64,000 bases of DNA from the NCBI GenBank assembly GCA_030220185.1, contig JASPKZ010007541.1, positions 565,501 to 629,500 of the forward strand. The letters run 5' to 3'. A program made the position numbers and the translations under genes. This DNA is from Diploptera punctata. Its lineage: Eukaryota; Arthropoda; Insecta; Blattodea; Blaberidae. Positions 1 to 10,399 of this stretch are shown one piece after another. Position 1 is the stretch's first letter. Each line of letters starts with the position of its first letter. The notes below the pieces were generated by a model, which made no database searches, was not told the origin of the DNA, and saw nothing but the letters and a program-made list of their open reading frames with translations.

Positions 1-281
1 GTTCGAGTCTTCATGGGGGAAGAAATTTTCTCATGGTATTTCGGTCAGTATGGGACCGGTGCCCACCCAGCATCGTGAGGCAATTGGGTAGCTACAATAA
101 GTAGCGGCTCCAGGTTGAGGAACCAGCTATAACGGCTGGGGGACTCGACATGCTAACCACATGTCACCCCTACACTGGCTGTTGATCATCTACCTCTGTG
201 ATTGACACATGTGGATGTGAAGGGCCAGCAGCCGGCTGGTAAAAGGGCAACCGCTGAAAAGTGGAAAGACCCTCAATCGGA
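1..281 (+). mobile_element. SINE-A copy, 5' end cut by window edge
   Basis: The body matches the copies at 26921, 37235, 53732 and 63024, with shared blocks such as gggaagaaattttctcatgg and ggctggtaaaagggcaac. It ends at the family's 3' terminus, gaccctcaatcgga. The tRNA-like head lies outside the window except for the last few bases of box B (gttcgagtct). It is non-autonomous and encodes no protein. Confidence 0.9.
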
Positions 282-398
282 ACGATATGAACCTCTAGTC
301 GAAAATTAATTATATGTTAAAGGATTCTCTTTTAAAAACGAATAATGTGTACAATGTTATGACGTAAAATCTTTATATTTTTTGTTTGAAATTACTGC

Positions 399-438
<40 letters not shown>

Positions 439-841
439 TGAGGTTTGTGCTACTAAAATTTGGAAAAGACATTTGTATTTAATTTTATACAAATATTTAA
501 TAATTTCACATTTTTTACTAATCTTTTCATGTACTTCAAAACTCAATTTATTTCATTTGTACATTCTTATAGATACATTATATTCTTATAAATATGTCCT
601 CATGGACAATATAATTTTTTGCATATCTAGAGGTTATTTTTTGTCCAGTTAATGGAACGAAATTCGGATCATAACTAGCAATCAGTTTGTTGAGATATTT
701 CCAGAAATAAAATATCGTTTAACAACAGCTATGTTTTCAGCATTCAAAAGTACAGAACATATCTTAGCATCAAATGTAATGACACCAGAGCTAAATAAAA
801 GTGCAATAATAAAAATATATTATACAGTTATGTACCTTGGG
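282..841. other. AT-rich intronic sequence with (TA)n run
   Basis: Only a (TA)n microsatellite at 402-435 is recognisable. The short open frame across it is low-complexity and not a gene. Confidence 0.6.
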
Positions 842-1145
842 ACCAGCCTCATGGGCTAGTGGTCAGCGTTTCTGACTACTGTTCATGAGGTCCCCGGTTC
901 GATTCCCGGTCCAACTATAGGAATTTTTCCTTAAAAGGAATTAATCCTGTGGTTATCCATGGTATGTAATTTAGGTTAAATTAAGGTTAAGAACTCTCCT
1001 GGCGCTTCATTCTCATTTATCATTCATCATATCATCGGGGTAACGTAACTCCGCCTTCTAGGCGCCCCAACTTCAGAAGTGGGTTACAATGAAGCCAATG
1101 CCAGGAGAGAACACCTGAAATGTCAAAATGACAACCTGGAGCATT
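842..1145 (+). mobile_element. SINE-B, full-length with tRNA-like head
   Basis: The head contains a box-A-like ggctagtggtcagcg and box-B-like ggttcgattcccggt, as in tRNA-Glu/Asp-type promoters. The body (catcatatcatcggggtaac; gccccaacttcagaagtggg) recurs at 22457-22681 and 43755-43858. The 3' boundary is set from the 22457 copy, and I saw no clear target duplication. An open frame through the 3' part is incidental. Confidence 0.8.
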
Positions 1146-1175
1146 GGGCAATATGGAGTGTGATCGACGCTTATT

Positions 1176-1291
1176 TGGGTGTACTGCTTCCGAAACTGAC
1201 CACGCTGAAAACTGAAGGTGTTTTTAACTGCATAAGAACTAAATCTTGGATGGGTGTACGGCTTCGGAAACGGACCACAGCGAAAACTCTG
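1176..1291. repeat. Imperfect ~40-bp direct repeat, period ~74
   Basis: A unit beginning tgggtgtactgcttccgaaac near 1176 is repeated as tgggtgtacggcttcggaaac near 1250. Each is followed by (t/g)gaccac..cgaaaact-type sequence. It lies just after a SINE-B. Origin unknown. Confidence 0.6.
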
Positions 1292-1479
1292 TGTGTCTAA
1301 TTATATGAGACCTAAACCTGTGACTCGAACTTATCATTCCTTAATAATGGCATATGGGATCATGCCGAAACGTCGGAATCAGTGGCCAGAGGCCGAACTT
1401 GAATCCATGACGCGGAAAACCCAAGAAAACTTTCTTAATAATACTTATATCCACGAAAATCTGCAATATAACATATAGC

Positions 1480-2191
1480 TTTATTTTACCTGGCAGAGTT
1501 AAGGCCTTAACACCTTCTCTACCACTGAACCAGGTTAGAAAAATGTACAAAAATTACTCAGACATCTAAATTACAATAAACAAAATTATTATATGGTATA
1601 TCTACTATATAATTGTTATTTACAATATATTTTGATGTATTCTAGATTTCACGAATGGAATATAAAATGTACCAGTTGAAAAAAATGAGAAAAAATACTA
1701 TCAGTGGCATAAAATAAATTTAGTTCTGGAGATAAATTCATTATTTAACAACAAGTAAGTGTGTAAGCGTGACCTTGAAGTATCAAGTGTGCGAAAACCC
1801 CCGATATCTTGAGGGAGGCAATTCCAGGAGCGGTCAGAAGCTACTGTGAAAGAAGTAGAAAGAAGTGCTGTGGATAGGGATTTGTTAGCAGACTGTTATC
1901 ATATAACTTAAAGTCAATATTCTGATATCTTCGCATATCTGGACGCCAGACAACTAGAAGTGTAGGAATTCAGAAGCTTGAAATGAAGTGAACGAGAGTG
2001 CAATTTACATCTGTCACTAAGACGAAGCAAGAGAGATTGAAGTGTTTGGAAATATGATCATAACGGTGGATATTGAAAATCAATCGAACGGAAGTATTAT
2101 GAACACGTTGCAGTCTCGGCAATAAGTCATAGTTTAGGCCATTATATATAACGTCACAATAAACGAACTGTGACAACACAAGATTCTGCAA
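1480..2191 (-). mobile_element. Degenerate L-D LINE (CR1/L2-like) 3' fragment
   Basis: On the minus strand the family 3' UTR signature (tggcagagttaaggcc) is at the left end. Upstream of it a broken reading frame keeps the C-terminal motif LQRVHNTSVRLIFNIHRYDH, matching the copies at 31186 and 34294. Stops and a frameshift follow directly. Confidence 0.7.
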
Positions 2192-2454
2192 AAGTGTTAC
2201 ATATAGGTCTATATTATTTTCGTATTTTTATTAATATGATTTTTACCATCCCTTCTTTAATTTTACTAATTTTATACTTATATTCTTAATAATTGTTATT
2301 CTTATAATTGATTAGCAGCCCTATTTATTGGAATTCCCTGGTTAGGACGGCTATCAGTTTAATATTTTTCTGTCTTGACGGGATATTGTATTTGTTCAAT
2401 TGAGATATATTATGACTAAGGCTATATACACTGCAAAAAAATTCACAATTGACT

Positions 2455-2469
2455 ATTTTATTTTTCCAG
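2455..2469 (+). promoter_or_regulatory. Splice acceptor of the GPCR exon
   Basis: A T-rich tract runs into ttttatttttccag, with AG at 2468-2469, immediately before an open frame that starts on a codon boundary in a recognisable GPCR TM2. Confidence 0.8.
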
Positions 2470-2584
2470 GCCCTGTCAGATTTACTTCTGGGCGTTTTCT
2501 GCATGCCATTCACTTTGGTGGGACAAGTTCTGCGCAACTTCATATTCGGTGCAGCAATGTGCAAGCTCATCCCCTACTTCCAGG
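2470..2584 (+). CDS. Internal exon of a CCK/sulfakinin-type peptide GPCR
   Basis: This 115-nt exon encodes 38 residues plus one base of the next codon. Visible are the TM2 motif ALSDLLLGVFCMPFTLVG, with the conserved Asp of 'SDLLL' (position 2.50), then loop 1 and 'LRNFIFG', then 'MCKLIPYFQ', where the Cys is the conserved TM3 disulfide residue. From family knowledge this matches cholecystokinin receptors and their insect orthologues, the sulfakinin receptors: Gq/Gs-coupled plasma-membrane receptors for a satiety neuropeptide. The exon starts in phase 0 and ends in phase 1 after G. That fits a split Ala codon, as in the family's following 'AVSVSVS'. Flanking splice sites are canonical. No ATG, no earlier exon and no later exon was found in the window. 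A related peptide GPCR is the alternative. Confidence 0.85.
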
Positions 2585-2590
2585 GTGAGT
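2585..2590 (+). promoter_or_regulatory. Splice donor GTGAGT
   Basis: The exon ends ..ttccagG followed by GTGAGTA, a near-consensus U1 site. It leaves the frame in phase 1. Confidence 0.8.
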
Positions 2591-3543
2591 ACATCTACAG
2601 TTCATAGTGTATGTTTTTACAGAGTGTAATAGAAGTTTACCAGCAAACGTTCGCAAGTTGTGTAGGGATATTGGCTGAATGTTTTGGTCTCCAGTGACTT
2701 ATTATAGAGTAACATGTTGTTGATTAGTTAGAAGTGAAGTATGTTTTTTTGACCGCGATGAGTTTTGATAGAATAAAAATAACATTTCTCTTTCATCTAA
2801 TAATCATTTGCAGGAGGTGTTGTACAAATCAAAAAATGTTAGCTATGAGTCGGACAGCTAAAATTCCTGGCCGAATTAAGTTTCTAATCGTTTCAATACA
2901 TACTATAAATTGTATGAAGATAGGAATGCACATGAGTAATGGAACAAGCAAACAAAGGTCGAAACTCATATTTGTTTATTAAACCTTGCACTGTGCAGTA
3001 CATTATGCAATACTCACTAGTGCATCACCTGTTTTTAGTGTGAAGCATCTGTTGTTTAGTGTAATACAGGTATTGATCATCATGACCACAACAAGCTGTG
3101 GCAGCGACTCGCCACGGACTGTCGCATACGCGTAGCTTCCTATACGATTGACGGACGTCTTCTTTGTAAATTTAAATTTATCAAGTGTGTGGATAGATTT
3201 CTAAATTATAATTGAAGATATTGAAAATAATAAGATTGCTCTTAGAAAGCAAAACTTGTTATTCTGTGATACTGATGATATATAATATTGAAGTTACGAT
3301 CGTCGATGTATTTGTTAATGCGTCGAGTTTCTTAAGTAAACATATTGTTACATAAGTAGTAAATAAAAACCATATTGTATTAAAAAACTAATATAACTCT
3401 ATTATTATGTATAGAGACATATTATTCTGGTGCTAGCTAATTAAATAAATAAGTCTAGTAAATTACACGATTGTCAGCAATTTTTATACCCAGATTTAAT
3501 ATTTAATAGATTTTATTAAACACAATGAGTACATTTAGAGTTT
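2591..3543. other. Intronic sequence, no feature recognised
   Basis: AT-rich and apparently single-copy in this window. I saw no coding frame or repeat match. Confidence 0.5.
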
Positions 3544-3945
3544 TCACCAGTCTTTTGTAATTTTGGTGAGAGGCTGAGTTCTGCTTTTGCATTGCATTAG
3601 GTGGTACTTGGAGCATGGCTCGTCGCAAAGCTTACATCTGCAGTCCTCCTTGGGGTCGTGGTATGACGGATTCTGACATATTTTCCCGTGGAAACTATGC
3701 GCGGCGAAGCGTGTGTATAGGTGGTGAAGTTGGAAGTTCGGTCCTTTCCACACATCAGTTTTCATCGTTTCTGTGTCCATTATTTCCATCGGTGTTGCAT
3801 TGGCTTTGTTTTGTCTCTCTTTGATGGCGTCTTTATATGCCTGGGTTTCTGGTAGATTGAAGCGAAGCTTGATGTCCTCAATGAAGTAGGGTTCATGTGC
3901 TATTCTGTAGGCGCAGCTGTTTCTTGAGTACTTTGATATTAGGTA
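3544..3945 (-). pseudogene. Cys/His-rich open frame, probably LINE C-terminal relic
   Basis: A stop-free frame of about 134 codons runs on the minus strand from just after an in-frame TAA at 3946-3948. It has no ATG until 3789. Its end carries a C-x-C-x2-C-x7-H-x3-C cluster (CRCKLCDEPCSKYHLMQC). CCHC clusters of this spacing occur at the C-termini of several LINE polyproteins, and 'FQLHHLYTRFAAHSFHG' resembles the region just before them. I could not assign a family. A small zinc-binding host exon is the less likely alternative. Confidence 0.4.
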
Positions 3946-4106
3946 TTAATATCATGGTATATCGATATCAAATTTGTAAAACAATATTAAGAACGCATCC
4001 CATTAAATACCTCAAATTTACAAGAAATAAACCAAATAGTGAACATCAAGGTTGAGAGTGATTGTATATGCAATGATCCATATATAAGTGTACGCCTACA
4101 TCTATA

Positions 4107-5290
4107 CACGAGGCTCATCCAGAAAGTAAGTTTCAAATTATTTTTAAAATGAAGAACACACAGGTACCTGAAAAAATTTATTGGCACCAGGTACACAAAT
4201 CTTTCATCTATTTTTCAACATAGGTACCACTAGATTTAGAGGCACTTGTCATAACGTGAGATCAACTTTTGTACCCCTGGTTCGTAGAAGTCTGCCGCCT
4301 CTGAATGCAGCCAGTGTGTGACAGTCGGTTTCAACCCTTCGTCTTTATCAAAGCGCTAACCGGAGGACAGAAATATCTTTAGATGCACGAAAAGATGGAA
4401 ATCGCTGGGAGCAAGATCAGGGTTGTATGGTGGATGATCAAAGAGCTCCCAGCCGAACTCCCGCAGAAGAGTTGCTGTGCGCCGAGCCGTATGTGGACGA
4501 ACATTGTCATGGAGCAGCACAAAAACCCGCAATAAGCATTCCACGCCTCTTGTGTTGAATGGAACGTCGCAATTTCCGCAGTGTTTCACAGTAACGGTCA
4601 GCGTTCACTGTTTCACCTTTGGGCAGGAAGTTAATGAGCAGAATGCCCTTCCTGTCCCAGAACACCGTGCACATCACTTTCTGCATTGACACAGTCTGTT
4701 TGAAATTCGTCTTGACCGGAGATCCACTGTGGCGCCAATGCACTGACTGCTGTTTGGTTTACGGGGTAAAGTGCGAAATCCACGTCTCATCGCCCGTGAT
4801 TATCCTGTCGAGGAACTCGTCGCCGTCATCATGATAACGCTGCAGAAGTGTCAGTGCTGCTGCTAAGCGTTTCGTTTTTTGCTCGGGTGTCAGGTTTCTC
4901 GGCACCCATCTGGCACACGATTTCTTGAATAGCAGGTGCTTAGTCACAATTTCATGCAGCAAGGATCGCGATATCTGCGGAAAATGGTTGCTGAGCTCCG
5001 TAATCGTGAACCGCCGGTTTTCCACGATGCGCTGCCACACCAGCTGAACAAGGATGAATTTCGATATTTTGCGTATTCAGGGACCTTATCACAGGAATTT
5101 CGCGGCGGAAGAACGAATAAGAGTCGCCATTTCAGGCACTGCTGCCGCATTACTGATGCCACGGGGCCACTGTCCGGCTGACATATGATTGATACGTCAT
5201 AGGCATGTTGCGCATGCGCAATTGTCCCAGCTAAATATGTTTCCTTTAAAGGAAATAAAATTTGGAAAATTACTTTCTGGATGGACTCGC
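4107..5290 (-). mobile_element. Mariner-family DNA transposon, full-length, dead
   Basis: The left end (4109: cgaggctcatccagaaagta) and right end (5268-5289) are inverted copies of each other over about 30 bp, sharing catccagaaagta. The left end follows a TA (4105-4106), the mariner target. The transposase relic lies between, on the minus strand. Element length (about 1.2 kb) and TIR length fit mariner elements. Confidence 0.85.
4356..5181 (-). pseudogene. Mariner transposase (DD34D) pseudogene
   Basis: Conserved blocks occur in order on the minus strand: an HTH-like region near 5040 (FTITELSNHFPQISRSLLHE), first catalytic Asp in 'ITGDETW' (about 4780), second in 'HDNVRPHTA' (about 4510), third in 'YNPDLAPSDFHLF' (about 4400). 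I count 34 residues between the last two Asp, the mariner signature. It is broken by an in-frame TAA at 4759-4761, a frameshift near 4550 and another near 5040. In the functional state it would cut and paste the surrounding element. Confidence 0.9.
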
Positions 5291-5419
5291 AATTTAGCAA
5301 TGCAATAACGAGGTGAATATCAATTTCAAGGTAAAATAATCTTATAATCAACATACTGTCCCAGGCTGCCGTGAGGTAGTTCTCACGTTGTTGTGGGGTA
5401 ATAAAACAACACAGATGAT

Positions 5420-5552
5420 CGCGGAAGGTTAAGGCTCCCACTTTTTCTGGACAATCGGCACTTGATGTCAGCCGGGTTGTCAGCCCTGCGTGACGGCCGC
5501 CTTTACCCCAGAACAAGCGTCTGGCACTCATTTCAGTTAGAGGCGAGCAATA
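5420..5552 (-). mobile_element. SINE-C internal fragment
   Basis: Matches the middle of SINE-C (ggttaaggctcccacttttt; gtcagccctgcgtgacggcc) and lacks both ends. It lies about 130 bp outside the right mariner TIR. Confidence 0.85.
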
Positions 5553-6065
5553 CAGATATACGCGTTAAATTAAAAGTTCAAAATATGTTTGAAGAAAGTC
5601 AGAATTATCAACAGTAACCTAACAAGAGGTAGTGTTTTTCTGAAAGAAAATCACGATGCCATGTTGAAGAGGGGTATGGAAGATGGACAATAGGAAGATA
5701 GGAATCTCTGAAAAGCAGGAATTAAAGGCAAACTGCTGTAAAGTGGAATGCCTGTATTAAGTATTAAGTAAGTAAAATCACGAACGACAAAGACGCGAGT
5801 GATTTTGTCTAATGAAATACTCAACCTGCCGTTGGATTTGGAGTGATTATTTAGTGAATAATACAACATCAGAAGCTAAAAATAATTATGATTAATATTT
5901 ACCAAATGTGAGGTTGTGTGTTCTGATCTTACTTCCGGGATATTTCTAAGCCCGCTGAATAGTTATAAATGTCATATTTTTACTGTTAAATCTCTTTTGG
6001 CTTGGACAAATCAATAACAGATAACTGTATGAGAAATAATTATTAACAATAATACAGATTCATTA
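5553..6065. other. Intronic sequence, no feature recognised
   Basis: Nothing recognised on either strand. Confidence 0.5.
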
Positions 6066-8120
6066 TACTTACTTACTTAGTTACTTACTCACTGGCACTA
6101 TCGAACCCGTAGGTTCATGGCCGCACGGACATAAGCTCTCCATACATCCCTATCCTGAGCTAATCCTTTCCAATCATTCCCTGTATAATCTACTTCCCTC
6201 AAATCATAGTTAATGTTATTCTCCCACCTCATTCTTGGTCTACCAACTGGGCGTTTTCCCTCTAGCTTTCCTACAAGAAGCTTCCATGCAAGTCTTTCAT
6301 TCCCCATACGTGAAACATGTCCTGCCCATCGCAGTCTACGAGACTTAACTGTTCTTATTATATCTGGCTTCCTATAAAGACCATGTAGTTCATTGTTATG
6401 TAGTCTTTTCCATTCACCTGTCTGTTCATCTCTCCTTGGTCCAAACATTTTCCTAAGTACTTTATTCTCAAATACTTGTAATCTCCTTTCCTCTCTTAAA
6501 GTAAGCGTCCATGTTTCGCACCCATATAATATAACTGGTAGAATAATGGTTTTATATATTTTCAGTTTAACGTTTTTTGAAAGGAGTTGGGACATCAAGA
6601 GTCTCTGCAATGCATAATAGCACGCATTTCCAGAATTGAGCCTATGTTTAATTTCTTTGTGCATCTCATTCCTGTTTGTGATTATTGTTCCTAGGTAGTT
6701 AAATTCAGCCACTTCCTCAAAATTTCCCTCATTTGTCATTAGCTGTCCATTTCCATTATATAATGAATTTCTACGTGTGACCATATATTTAGTTTTATTG
6801 ATATTTACTTCCAGTCCCAATTTCTTAGTGTTACTCAATAGTGTGTGCGTGTTGGCCTTTAGTATCTCCTCGCTATCGGCCAACAATACTACATCATCAG
6901 CATAAACTAACAGCTTATTAATACCATTCAGTTGTAAGCCTTCCTTATTCTCTAAAGATTTAATGGCATGCTCTAGTACAAAATTAAATAGTAGAGGAGA
7001 TAGTGCATCTCCTTGCTTCAACCCATTCTGGATTTCAAAAGTGTCCGAAAACTGTTTGCCTACACGCACCCTACTCTTTGTGCCATTTAGACACATTCGT
7101 ATAAGTCTAACCAACTTTTTAGGAATTCCAAACTCCAGCAGGATACTATATAACTTCTCCCTCTTAATTGAATCATATGCTTTTTTGAAGTCTACATACA
7201 GTTGATGTACAGTACCATTATATTCCCATTTCTTTTCTAAAATCTGTCTTATACTAAAAATCTGATCTGTTGTAGACCTGTTTCTTCTAAATGCACATTG
7301 ATGATCTCCTAGAATGTCATCAATATAGGGAGTAAGTCTGCTTACTAATATATTTATTAGAATTTTGTACGAAGTTGAAAGTAATGAGATGCCCCTGTAG
7401 TTGTTGCAATCAGTTTTATCTCCTTTCTTATAAATTGGTACGATAGTTGATTCCTTCCATTCATCTGGAAGAACTTCATTTTCCCAAATCATACTAAGCA
7501 ACCAGCGTATCTTGTTCATCAATTTTTCTCCCCCTGATTTTATCAGTTCTGCTGGGATCTCATCTGAACCTGATGCTTTATACATCTTCAATTTTTCAAT
7601 CGCCATTTCGACCTCTAATGCACTTGGCTCTGCTACTAGCATTTCTGCTGTCTGCAAATTATCCTCCTCAATGTCCTGTTCTGTATGTACATTTAATAAC
7701 TGATTAAAGTAACTTTTCCATCTATTTAATATACTCCTGGAATCTGCAATCATATCCCCATTTTCATTCCGAATTATGTTTGTTCTAGCCTGAAACCCTT
7801 TCTTCTCTATACTGATTCCCTGATATGATTCTCTAATGTTCCTATTTTTTGCATTCATTTCAAGATCATTAATCTTCTCTCTCAAATATTCCCTCTTTTT
7901 ACTCTTTAGTAGCTTGGTGGTTTCTCGTCTAATACTACCCAGTTGCTCTAAATTTACGTCATTTGGCTCGTGTAACCATTTCATTTTTGCTAGCAGATTC
8001 ATTATACAACATTTAATAATGTTTATAGCAAGAGAATTTTTTAGGTTTTTTCTTTCGACATTTCTTGCTGTACCATATCGATCATACATAGTTGAATCGA
8101 TGTCCTTGTTAAATTAGTTA
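6066..8120 (-). mobile_element. L-A LINE, longest copy, 5'-truncated
   Basis: The 3' end (left) is a short ACTT-repeat tail at 6066-6091, followed by the family terminus tcactggcactatcgaaccc. That terminus recurs at a dozen L-A sites in the window. The reverse transcriptase ORF fills the element. No endonuclease domain is present and the 5' limit is uncertain, as no other copy here reaches it. RTE-like is my best guess for the clade. Confidence 0.85.
6098..8089 (-). CDS. L-A reverse transcriptase, intact 663-codon ORF
   Basis: The ORF encodes the RT of a non-LTR retrotransposon, which would copy its own RNA at a nicked target. Blocks visible: 'NRWKSYFNQLL' (about 122), 'YKKGDKTDCNNYRGISLL' (about 220-237), catalytic 'LYVDFKKAYDS' (about 297-307), 'GLKQGDALSPLLF' (about 356-368) and the core 'YADD' (396-399). 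The C-terminal part (about 600-663) has 'RLRWAGHVSRMGNE' and 'GRPRMRWE' and ends 'AMNLRVR'. There are no stops or frameshifts, unlike every other LINE here. The N-terminal endonuclease is missing, so the copy is not autonomous. The ATG used is 10 codons after an in-frame TAA and may not be the natural start. Confidence 0.9.
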   Translation of the reverse strand: MYDRYGTARNVERKNLKNSLAINIIKCCIMNLLAKMKWLHEPNDVNLEQLGSIRRETTKLLKSKKREYLREKINDLEMNAKNRNIRESYQGISIEKKGFQARTNIIRNENGDMIADSRSILNRWKSYFNQLLNVHTEQDIEEDNLQTAEMLVAEPSALEVEMAIEKLKMYKASGSDEIPAELIKSGGEKLMNKIRWLLSMIWENEVLPDEWKESTIVPIYKKGDKTDCNNYRGISLLSTSYKILINILVSRLTPYIDDILGDHQCAFRRNRSTTDQIFSIRQILEKKWEYNGTVHQLYVDFKKAYDSIKREKLYSILLEFGIPKKLVRLIRMCLNGTKSRVRVGKQFSDTFEIQNGLKQGDALSPLLFNFVLEHAIKSLENKEGLQLNGINKLLVYADDVVLLADSEEILKANTHTLLSNTKKLGLEVNINKTKYMVTRRNSLYNGNGQLMTNEGNFEEVAEFNYLGTIITNRNEMHKEIKHRLNSGNACYYALQRLLMSQLLSKNVKLKIYKTIILPVILYGCETWTLTLREERRLQVFENKVLRKMFGPRRDEQTGEWKRLHNNELHGLYRKPDIIRTVKSRRLRWAGHVSRMGNERLAWKLLVGKLEGKRPVGRPRMRWENNINYDLREVDYTGNDWKGLAQDRDVWRAYVRAAMNLRVR

Positions 8121-9827
8121 ATTTGCGGAGATGTATCTCATTACGAACAGGAAGAGACAATTTTATCAACAGGAAGAGGCAAAATTATCGGTCTATGAGT
8201 TAAATAGTAAAAGCAATTGGTATATCCACAAAATGAACCCATATTGCTATCCTAAATCAATATTAGGAAATTAATCTAAAGCACCTCGGGATAGAGTAGG
8301 ATCTAAAATAAGAGTGACTGACCAATGATCTCTTGAAATCACATAGGAACAGGCCGATTCGACCTAAACCTAAATCATTTTGCACCGGCGTAACCACGCT
8401 CAATGCTACCATTAATTGCACCGGGACTTGAACCCTTAACCACGCGATCTACTACCAAAGATTACACTGCGTGTTGGTGCTGGATCAAACTATTATTGTT
8501 GATAAATATTTTGAATAGAAAACATAGACTGCTCAAATTAAGATATCTTTGCCCGGGCCCATAAAAGGCAAAGATTAATACAACTTTCCTTAATAAATTA
8601 TCAAACATGTAATGTGTAGTAAGCTACAAGCTATAATCGTGGAAGCTTTAAGGAAAGAAGAACTCACACACGCTTGAGCAAGCTTTGGGATTTTTACTTT
8701 CATATCTGACATAGGCTAGCTACTAAATAAATAGGCAACAAAGTACTTAAAATAGACAACTAAAGTTTAATGCGAGTCAAAAAAGACAGCCAGATATAAC
8801 ATTGAAAATAAATGAATAAATAATTAATTTGACAAAGAAAATAATACTATCATTGATCACCTATACAAAAAAATAATATTAAGAAACATACATACATAGT
8901 TACATACACACTAGTCCAGCCTAGGGTTGGGGTACACGGCCCTTGCGGCCTCACCCTGGCCTAAAGGACTAATAAAGCAAACTAGCTCTTCTGTGCTATA
9001 TTGACCAGACTCCGACGATAACTCAACAGATGATGATCTGATGTTAGAAAACACAGTTCTTTATGAGAGTTCACAAGGAGAGGGGAGAATGCGCGATAGC
9101 CCACGGCGCGTACTAGGAAAGGAGGGGGTAGGTAGGAGAGAATTTGGCACTGTTCACAAAGATCACACACGAAATGGAGACGCGATGACGTATAGGTTGC
9201 GTATTATGACGTAATCCCTGTATCGAAATCTTGATTTCGGTACAATTTCATAGTGATGAACTAATCGTAATTATATTTATTTTGTTAAGACTGAATATAT
9301 AATAGTTGTACTTTTGTCTCTTATATTCAGTTGTATATTTTACAACTCCTATAAAATATTAAGATTGCTATTAGCAATTTCAATGTTCTCGTGTGTAATT
9401 TTTGTGTTTTAATTAATTCAATGATTTAAATATTTTGGCACCCTCAAATTTGTGATAATAAATGTAGCAATAGCTATTATTTGGAAACATTTGACTCCGT
9501 TATGTTCATAATATTTCACTCTGTAGAGCTCTACAAAAAATCAATTTGCTGAACTGAACAAGTTTTAGACAGAGGGATGTTGACATGATCCGAACGTCCG
9601 TAGCAGGACATGAGATACGTCATTGGAAAACATTAACCAACCCAAGAGCGTTCACTGTTTTACATGCATTTTGAATGAAGTCTGTGATCGATTACTCTAT
9701 AAAGTTTCTGGATGAGAGATATCATTGAGTGATTCAAGAGCTGTTACATTTAATTAAGTGTCATTTAAAGAATTTATTTCAGAATCTAAAATACCAGATA
9801 AACAAGTCTCCTTCAAATTTAGTTTGT
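8121..9827. other. Mostly unrecognised sequence with a tRNA-like relic
   Basis: At 8395-8490 a minus-strand stretch (gggacttgaacccttaacca) resembles a decayed tRNA-type box B and box A, probably a SINE head. At 8884-8912 is a decayed (CATA)n run, followed by GC-richer gcctagggttggggtacacg, possibly a LINE 3' end on the minus strand. The rest shows nothing. Confidence 0.4.
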
Positions 9828-9839
9828 TAAGTGAGAGTA

Positions 9840-10387
9840 AATCAAAGTATAGAACAGGTGTCTAGTTTCAAATATTTGGGCTGTGATGTTGGCTACAAGG
9901 TGGAAAGAGATATTGACTACAAAATAAATAAATTTCAGACGGTGTGTCGAACAATATAGAGAACATTCAAAAATAAAATTAGAAAAGAAACCAAGATAAA
10001 AATGTATAATGTTATGGCGGTTCCCACAATATTGTATGGATGTGAAACTTGGGCTCTAGTGAAAAAACAGAAGGATAGAATACAGACGGCGGAGATGAGG
10101 TTCCTAAGACAAGTAAAAGGATGTACAAGACTTGATAGAATAAGAAATGAGGATATAAGAGAAGAATTGAAAGTACAGCCTTTATTGGATAAAGTCACGA
10201 ATTACAGACAGAAATGGATTGATCACGTGGATGGAATGAGTAAGGAGAGATATCCATTGTTATCAAGAAATTATCAAGCAAGAGGAAGACGTGATGTTGG
10301 AAGACCTAGAAGACGTTGGGCTGATGCATTATGAAGTCGGAACGGGCAATTGCCTAATCCCTGGAGTGATGATGATGATGATGATGA
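9840..10387 (+). mobile_element. L-B LINE 3' fragment with target duplication
   Basis: Encodes the end of a LINE polyprotein in frames broken by one stop: 'FKYLGCDVG', 'PTILYGCETWALVKKQKDR' and 'GRRDVGRPRRRWADAL', ending in a (GAT)n tail. The 12-bp taagtgagagta lies at both 9828-9839 and 10388-10399, a perfect target-site duplication that defines the insertion. Confidence 0.9.
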
Positions 10388-10399
10388 TAAGTGAGAGTA

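Noticed and set aside
386..652. 88-codon ORF
   Set aside because: Starts in a (TA)n run (poly-Tyr/Ile); no motifs.
4944..5531. 195-codon minus-strand ORF
   Set aside because: A chance fusion of a shifted mariner transposase frame, the right TIR and a SINE-C fragment.
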